Shown here: positions 57,814 to 64,000 of the stretch, piece after piece
How positions within the stretch are numbered: position 1 is the first letter of the stretch
How the letters are laid out: each line of letters begins with the position of its first letter
DNA from: Cryobacterium sp. HLT2-28
Lineage (GTDB): Bacteria; Actinomycetota; Actinomycetes; Actinomycetales; Microbacteriaceae
Length of the DNA: 64,000 bases
NCBI RefSeq assembly: GCF_004402495.1
Contig: NZ_SOFH01000029.1
Coordinates: 62,001-126,000 of the forward strand
Reading direction: 5' to 3'
Made by a program: the position numbers and the translations under genes
The notes under the pieces: model-generated
What the model was told of the DNA's origin: nothing
Seen by the model: the letters and a program-made list of their open reading frames with translations, nothing else
The model's database searches: none

Positions 57814-57875
57814 GCGCGCCACCTGCGCCGCTTCGCTCCTGGTGCGCTTGTAGCGCAACGGCGCAGCAGGCGCGG
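57814..57875. repeat. Nested palindrome after the ferrochelatase gene
   Basis: Outer arms CCACCTGCGCCG-type (57814-57830) and CGGCGCAGCAGG-type (57859-57875) pair with two mismatches; an inner TGCGCT-TGT-AGCGCA hairpin sits in between. It lies between the cpfC stop and the lolA-like start and may act as a terminator or RNA structure. Confidence 0.55.
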
Positions 57876-57917
57876 TCGGCGGCGCGCGGGCACGCCATCC
57901 GCTCTTGGGCGAGCAGG

Positions 57918-59006
57918 TCAGACCGGGCGACGCGCCGCGGCCTTCTCGCAGCAGCCGGGGGAACAGGCATCGCGCCACGGCCCGAGGGAGGTCAGGGCCG
58001 CCCGCACCGGGGTCGCTCCGGTCGGAATGCGCTCGAGCAGGAGGTCGACGAGGCCGGCGACGAACGCCGGGTGGAGACCGGGCGTGGGAACCCGCAGGAA
58101 GGCCAGGCCGTGAGCGGCGGCCGTGGCGGCGGCCTCGGTGTCGAGGTCCCAGATGACCTCCATGTGGTCGGAGATGAAGCCGAGCGGGACGACCACCACG
58201 GCCGTGCCGCCGGCGGCGGCGAGGCCGCTGATCGCGTCGTTGACGTCGGGCTCGAGCCAGGGCATGCCGGCCGGGCCGGAGCGGGACTGGTAGGCCAGCG
58301 ACCAGTCCGGGCGGCCGGTCTCCGGCAGCGCGGCCATGATCACCTCGGCCACGGCACGGTGCTGGGCCACGTAGGCGCCGCCCGGCCCCCAGCCGACGTC
58401 CCGCGGGCCGCTCGCGGCGGCATCCGCGGACGGGATCGAGTGGGTTGTGAAGAGGATGTGCGTGTCGCCGGTCGCGACGTTCCGCCCGGCCAGGGCGGCG
58501 AGGGCAGTCCGGAGTCCGTCGATGAAGGGAGTGACGAAGCCGGGGTGGTCGAAGTACGGTCGCACCGCGTCGAGGGTCACCCGGCCGGCGAGTGTGGTGC
58601 GCGCCGCCGCCTGGGCCAGGTCTTCGCGGTACTGCCGGCAGCTCGAGTAGGAGCTGTACGCGCTGGTGGTGAGCGCGAGCAGCCGGGTGTGCCCGGCCGC
58701 CGCAGCCTCGGCGACGGCGTCACCGAGGTAGGGTACCCAGTTGCGGTTGCCCCAGTAGACCGGCAGGTCGATGCCGCGGCCGGCGAGTTCGCTCTCCAGC
58801 GCCGACTTCAGCGCCCGGTTCTGCTCGTTGACGGGACTGATCCCGCCGCGGGCCCGGTAGTGCGTCGCCACGGCCTCGAGCCGGGACTCCGGGATGCCGC
58901 GCCCGCGGGTGACATTGCGGAGGAACGGGATCACGTCGTCCTGACCCTCCGGCCCGCCGAACCCGAGCAGCAGCACGGCGTCGTAGGCCGGCGTGGCGCT
59001 TCCCAC
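57918..59006 (-). CDS. cpfC: Coproporphyrin ferrochelatase
   Basis: A 362-residue ferrochelatase. Y-D-A-V-L-L-L-G-F-G-G-P-E-G, N-V-T-R-G-R-G-I-P, and the C-terminal H-S-I-P-S-A-D region with F-I-S-D-H-M-E-V catalytic glutamate side, are typical. In gram-positive bacteria it inserts iron into coproporphyrin III. An additional C-terminus has three cysteines (A-C-S-P-G-C-C). GTG 59006 is one base before the end of the radical SAM gene, so the cluster is one operon with cgoX. Confidence 0.93.
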   Translation of the reverse strand: MGSATPAYDAVLLLGFGGPEGQDDVIPFLRNVTRGRGIPESRLEAVATHYRARGGISPVNEQNRALKSALESELAGRGIDLPVYWGNRNWVPYLGDAVAEAAAAGHTRLLALTTSAYSSYSSCRQYREDLAQAAARTTLAGRVTLDAVRPYFDHPGFVTPFIDGLRTALAALAGRNVATGDTHILFTTHSIPSADAAASGPRDVGWGPGGAYVAQHRAVAEVIMAALPETGRPDWSLAYQSRSGPAGMPWLEPDVNDAISGLAAAGGTAVVVVPLGFISDHMEVIWDLDTEAAATAAAHGLAFLRVPTPGLHPAFVAGLVDLLLERIPTGATPVRAALTSLGPWRDACSPGCCEKAAARRPV

Positions 59007-59007
59007 G

Positions 59008-60243
59008 TCAGGCCCCGGCGTCGAGCGCCGCCGCGGCCGGCTGGTACGGGCAGGCCGGGTCCTCGCCGAGCGGGTCGCCGCTGTCGGCGTAGGCCCTGGC
59101 CCGGGATCCGCCGCACAGGTCGGCGTAGTCGCAGCTGCCGCAGCGCCCGGTGAACTCGGTGGCCCGGATCTGCTTGAGCAGGGAGTTGTCCCGGTAGATC
59201 TCCGCGAGCGGCGTGGTGAGCACATTGCCGAGGCCCAGCGGCAGGAACCCGGCCGGGTAGACCTCCCCGTCGTAAGCGACGAACACGATGCCCTTGCCGT
59301 CCCTGGTCGAGGCCGTCTGCGCCCGGGGCAACCCGATCGGAGGCCCCATCAGGGTTTCGAGCCGCTCGGTCAGCGCGAGGTAACGCGCCGTGGCGGGTGC
59401 GGGGTCGCCGGCCCGGCGGCGGGCGACCACCCGGCGGAAGAACGGCGCCTCGACCGTGCGCACGATGAAGCCGTGCTGGGACGCGTCGAAGAGGAAGTGG
59501 CAGATCTCCTCGTGTTCGAGGGCGGAGACGGCCTCGGTGGACACCCCTCGCCCCACCTGGACGAGGAAGAAGACCTCCCAGATCGACGCGCCCGCGTCGG
59601 CGATGAGGGCCGCGACATCCGCCAGCTCGTCGACGTTGGCGCGCATCACCGTCGTGTTCACCTGCACGGTCAGCCCGGCCGCGGAGAGCGCCCGGATGGC
59701 CCGCACGGTGTCGTCGAAGTGGCCGGGAATGCCGCGCACGCCCTCGTGGGTCGCGGCGATCGCGCCGTCGAGGCTGATCGAGACGGCCTTGACCCCGCTG
59801 GCGACGATCTTCTCGATCATCTCGGCGGTCAGGGTGGGCGTCACCGACGGGGAGAGCGCGGTCGGCAGGCCGAGTCCCGTCGCGTAGTCGACGAGTTCGA
59901 AGAGGTCGGGCCGCATCAGGCAATCGCCGCCGGTGAGCACGAGGATCGGGTAGGGGCGGCCGAAGCCCGCGACCTGGTCGATCAGGTTCTTGCCCTGTTC
60001 GGTGCTGAGTTCGCCCGGCAGGGCCTGCATGGTCGCGCTGGCGCGGCAGTGCTTGCAGGCAAGCGCGCAGGCGCGGGTGGTCTCCCAGAAGACGAGCATC
60101 GGCCGCAGGGCGTAGTCAGGGCCGGGACCACGCTTCCGGGTCGGCACGCTGGGGAGCACTCCGGCCTGGTCGACGGTGTTCATGACCTCGACCGGCAGGA
60201 CCCCGCCGGGCAGGACCGCGCCGTGCAGGTCCGCGCCGCTCAT
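59008..60243 (-). CDS. Radical SAM/SPASM enzyme, AhbD/NirJ-like (TIGR04053-type)
   Basis: A 411-residue radical SAM protein. The cluster motif C-A-L-A-C-K-H-C (C59, C63, C66) and the SAM-binding L-T-G-G-D are clear; the SPASM region has C-G-S-C-D-Y-A-D-L-C-G-G and a later C-P-Y. Relatives include AhbD (Fe-coproporphyrin decarboxylase) and NirJ. It lies between cgoX and cpfC with overlapping or adjacent ends, strongly suggesting a heme-pathway step, possibly the final decarboxylation of coproheme. ATG 60243 overlaps the cgoX end. Confidence 0.9.
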   Translation of the reverse strand: MSGADLHGAVLPGGVLPVEVMNTVDQAGVLPSVPTRKRGPGPDYALRPMLVFWETTRACALACKHCRASATMQALPGELSTEQGKNLIDQVAGFGRPYPILVLTGGDCLMRPDLFELVDYATGLGLPTALSPSVTPTLTAEMIEKIVASGVKAVSISLDGAIAATHEGVRGIPGHFDDTVRAIRALSAAGLTVQVNTTVMRANVDELADVAALIADAGASIWEVFFLVQVGRGVSTEAVSALEHEEICHFLFDASQHGFIVRTVEAPFFRRVVARRRAGDPAPATARYLALTERLETLMGPPIGLPRAQTASTRDGKGIVFVAYDGEVYPAGFLPLGLGNVLTTPLAEIYRDNSLLKQIRATEFTGRCGSCDYADLCGGSRARAYADSGDPLGEDPACPYQPAAAALDAGA

Positions 60244-61664
60244 GACGCCACCTCGGTGAGGGGCCGGTCACCGGAGAGGAGGGCGGCGAGCGAGTCGGCC
60301 GTGCGTTCGGCGTCCACGATGCAGCTGGCCAGTCCGACGCCCCGGTACGACGACCCGGTCAACCGGATGCCGGGAAGGGCCAGCAGGGCCGTCGCCGCGG
60401 CGTCGAGGCGGGCCTGGTGGCCGACCACGTATTGCGGCATCCCCTGGGGCCACCGCTCGATATGCCGTTCGACCGGGCGTTGGGTCAGCCCCATAGCCTC
60501 GACCAGTTCGCCGTGGATGAGGTCGACGAGGGCGTCATCGTCGAGGTCGAGCCAGCGGTTGTCGCCGCGCCGGCCGACCATGCAGCGGATCAGCACAAGC
60601 TCGTCGTTGGCGAGGTGCGGCCATTTCGCACTCGACCAGGTGCAGCCAACCACGAGCTTGTCCTCGATCGGCGGAACGAGGAATCCGGTGCCGTGCAGTT
60701 CGGCGGGGGCCGCGGAGCGCGGGTAGGCGAGGCAGACGGTGGCGACGTCCACGTAGGGCACGTCGGCCAGAGCGGCGGCCAGCTCGGGCGACTCGCCGCC
60801 GAGGAGCCCGGCGGCCACTTCGGCCGAGGTGGCAAGCACGAGGGCATCCGCTTCGATGCTCGTGCCGTCGGCGAGGTCGACCGTGTAACCGTCGGCGGTG
60901 CGGGTGACCAGTGACGCCGGGCTGCCGAGACGGATGTCGTCGCCGGCCAGCCGGGCCGCGAGGGCGTCGATCAGGGTGGCCAGTCCGCCGCGGAGGGTGA
61001 CCAGGGCGGCGCCGCCGGTCTTCGGCGGGGCGGCGCGGCGGCGCCGGCCGAGGGCGAGGTAGAGGCTGCGGTTGGTGCGGGCGAGGCCCTCGATGTCGGG
61101 AGCCGTGCTGTGGGCGCTGAGTTCGTCGGCCCGACCGGCGTGCACTCCGCCGAGCAGGGGGTCCACCAGTCGGTCGAACACCTCCGCTCCCATCCGTGGG
61201 CGGACCAGCTCGGCGATCGTCGGATCGGCCGGCTTCGGGCCGCGGCGGCGGGGCAGCACAATGTCGAGGGCCGCCCTGGCCACCCCGGACGGGGAGAGCA
61301 GTCCGCTCCAGAGCAGGGGCAGCAGCCGGTCGGGGATGCCGAACAGGGTGCCGGCCGGGAGCCTGCGGAGCTTGCCGCGGGACCAGATCCGTGCGCCGCC
61401 CGCGTTGGGTTCGACGACGAGGTCGCCGAGGCCGAGGTCGTCGATCAGGGTGGCGACGACGGGGGAACGCACCATCAGGGCGTCTGGTCCGACGTCGACG
61501 GCCTGGCCGCCGAACGGCACCGTGGCGATCTTCCCGCCGAGCCGCGGACCACCCTCGACTAGGGTGACCTGCACCCCGTCCCCGAGCCGGCGGTGCAGAT
61601 AGTGTGCACTCGTCAATCCGCTGATTCCGCCGCCGATGATGACAATCCTTGGTCGCGAGTGCAC
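60240..61664 (-). CDS. cgoX: Coproporphyrinogen III oxidase (CgoX/HemY)
   Basis: A 474-residue FAD enzyme. V-I-I-G-G-G-I-S-G-L near residues 8-17 binds FAD; G-G-P-R-L-G-G-K follows; the C-terminal F-G-x-G... is represented by G-S-S-Y-R-G-V-G-L-A-S-C-I. It oxidises coproporphyrinogen III to coproporphyrin III. It is the first gene of the leftward heme operon. GTG 61664 is preceded by GGAGGAA. Homology alone does not separate it from protoporphyrinogen oxidase, but gram-positive context and cpfC favour coproporphyrinogen. Confidence 0.93.
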   Translation of the reverse strand: MHSRPRIVIIGGGISGLTSAHYLHRRLGDGVQVTLVEGGPRLGGKIATVPFGGQAVDVGPDALMVRSPVVATLIDDLGLGDLVVEPNAGGARIWSRGKLRRLPAGTLFGIPDRLLPLLWSGLLSPSGVARAALDIVLPRRRGPKPADPTIAELVRPRMGAEVFDRLVDPLLGGVHAGRADELSAHSTAPDIEGLARTNRSLYLALGRRRRAAPPKTGGAALVTLRGGLATLIDALAARLAGDDIRLGSPASLVTRTADGYTVDLADGTSIEADALVLATSAEVAAGLLGGESPELAAALADVPYVDVATVCLAYPRSAAPAELHGTGFLVPPIEDKLVVGCTWSSAKWPHLANDELVLIRCMVGRRGDNRWLDLDDDALVDLIHGELVEAMGLTQRPVERHIERWPQGMPQYVVGHQARLDAAATALLALPGIRLTGSSYRGVGLASCIVDAERTADSLAALLSGDRPLTEVAS

Positions 61665-61976
61665 TGTATATTCCTCCAATTGCCGGGGAACCAGCGCAGC
61701 CGACGCCCTGTGGCAATCCTTGTCATCTCCGATCCTACGGCGGTCGATGCCACGGAATTCGCGGCAGACGGGCGGCGGCACAACCGAAGTCGTCGGTTTG
61801 CACGTCTGTGCACAACACGGGCGAGCACGGGGCCGAGCGGGGCCGAGCACGGGAAACGGCTCTCGACCTGCGCCCGGCACCCGCACCGTCCGGCACTTGC
61901 GACATCCATTCCTATTCAGGTATATGCACTGCCGGGGCCGTCGGGAGCCGGGTTTGCGCCGGCTCCCGATGGGGCG
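61665..61976. other. Intergenic region with the cgoX promoter and a terminator
   Basis: 312 bases with no gene. It holds the leftward cgoX promoter and the hydrolase terminator at 61941-61969. A short G-rich repeat (GGGGCCGAGC twice, GAGCACGGG twice) lies near 61830-61858; nothing else recognised. Confidence 0.5.
61941..61969 (-). terminator. Terminator of the alpha/beta hydrolase gene
   Basis: TCGGGAGCCGG and CCGGCTCCCGA form an 11-bp perfect stem around a 7-base loop, eight bases after the hydrolase stop. Confidence 0.75.
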
Positions 61977-63476
<1,500 letters not shown>

Positions 63477-63511
63477 GGTCGGCCTCCGGCTCCTGGACGC
63501 GTGCGGCTCCA

Positions 63512-63709
63512 GGAGGCAAGGAAGGCCACCGAGATCGCGAGGGAGATCAGCAGCATCATGCCGGGCTTCCTGGCCTTGACCTCGTCCACGGCGCCGGCGA
63601 GGAAGGGCCGGCCGCGCCAGGCGAAGATCACCGAACCGAGCAGCGGCGAGACCCAGCCGAGCCAGGGCAGCGGGGGAAGCCGGTAGCCCAGGACGTCCCG
63701 GCGAGGCAC
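63512..63709 (-). pseudogene. Remnant of a heavy-metal P-type ATPase
   Basis: About 66 codons encode the second and third membrane helices and linker of a copper/heavy-metal P1B-type ATPase: L-P-W-L-G-W-V-S-P-L-L-G-S-V-I-F, R-P-F-L-A-G-A-V-D-E-V and A-R-K-P-G-M-M-L-L-I-S-L-A-I-S-V-A-F. The characteristic P-G-M-M-L-L-I after the first helix pair is exact for this family. The frame is lost on both sides; the CPC channel, phosphorylation D-K-T-G and ATP domains are absent. It is a relic of a deleted pump gene. Confidence 0.8.
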
Positions 63710-63750
63710 GAAAGCCTCGTAGCATGGCGGAGGAACCCAGGGAGCAAAAG

Positions 63751-64000
63751 ATGAGAATTATGGTCACCGGCGGAAGCGGCAAACTCGGCAGGACCGTCGT
63801 GCGAAGGCTCACCGAGGAGGGGCACCAGGTGCTCAACCTCGACCGGGCCGGGGAGAAGAGCCACGGTCTCGTGCTGATCGACCTCACCGACTACGGCCAG
63901 GTCCTCGACGCGGTCCTCGGCGTCGATGACCGGCACACCGGGTTCGACGCGATCGTGCACCTGGGGGCCATCCCCGCCCCGGGCCTGGTTCCCGACGTCG
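63751..64000 (+). CDS. NAD-dependent epimerase/dehydratase (SDR), N-terminal part
   Basis: The first 83 residues of a Rossmann oxidoreductase: M-V-T-G-G-S-G-K-L-G-R (residues 4-14) is the extended-SDR nucleotide motif; D-L-T-D-Y-G-Q-V and F-D-A-I-V-H-L-G-A-I-P follow. The gene runs beyond the right edge. GGGAGC precedes ATG 63751. Substrate (sugar or other) unknown. Confidence 0.9.
   Translation, partial: MRIMVTGGSGKLGRTVVRRLTEEGHQVLNLDRAGEKSHGLVLIDLTDYGQVLDAVLGVDDRHTGFDAIVHLGAIPAPGLVPDV

Overview
The window reads as chromosomal DNA of a high-GC actinobacterium, most likely a member of the Microbacteriaceae. This rests on base composition, frequent GTG starts, tightly overlapping operons, a DUF222/13E12-type HNH endonuclease, DUF2510, DUF6153 and YtrA-type GntR proteins, and the gram-positive coproporphyrin heme genes. 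No rRNA or tRNA gene, CRISPR array or intact transposase is visible, so the family assignment is inference.

Layout. 0-3.6 kb: end of a HAD phosphatase gene, then the formaldehyde-fixing pair hxlB-hxlA divergent from a LuxR-type regulator across a 22-bp palindrome, then a methyltransferase. 3.6-6.9 kb: a DUF2892/MFS pair behind a CsoR/CstR-like operator, and an ArsR-EamA pair whose exporter carries a histidine-rich tail. 6.8-13.3 kb: an accessory stretch with a YefM/YoeB-type toxin-antitoxin, a frameshifted serine recombinase, an MNT-HEPN toxin-antitoxin, a truncated PKD gene and orphan membrane proteins. 13.3-20 kb: an AAA+ ATPase, a frameshifted lipoprotein, a membrane protein/GntR pair and small stress-type proteins. 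20-26 kb: VOC proteins, an NADP-binding oxidoreductase, a SugE/Gdx exporter behind what looks like a guanidine-III riboswitch, and arsD-arsA behind a perfect ArsR-type operator shared with a UspA protein.

26-34.5 kb: a frameshifted heme-degrading-domain protein, an ArsR/SRPBCC-maleylpyruvate-isomerase operon, a YCII protein, an MFS transporter, a double-hotdog thioesterase, and an NCS1 permease divergent from a cyclase-cupin regulator pair. 34.5-42.3 kb: two tandem miniproteins, a class II UvrA-like protein, a GNAT-AAA+ fusion, and the gluconate locus gntR / gntP-gntK with a 16-bp palindrome. 42.4-48.9 kb: a copper-type extracytoplasmic locus (DUF6153, DUF305, BNR lipoprotein, SHOCT protein, multicopper oxidase) that runs on into a class-V aminotransferase and a membrane thioredoxin-fold protein. 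48.8-54.6 kb: EamA/MarR, a DUF2269 protein, a zinc-ribbon coiled-coil protein, the DUF222-HNH endonuclease and LtrA.

54.6-64 kb: a LolA-like protein with an ABC exporter, the heme genes cgoX, a radical SAM/SPASM enzyme and cpfC as one operon, an alpha/beta hydrolase divergent from its probable TetR regulator, a remnant of a metal P-type ATPase, and the start of an NAD-dependent epimerase. Recurrent themes are metal and toxic-compound handling (arsenic, copper, an ArsR-sensed metal, guanidinium) and compact regulator-target pairs whose palindromic operators can be read directly.
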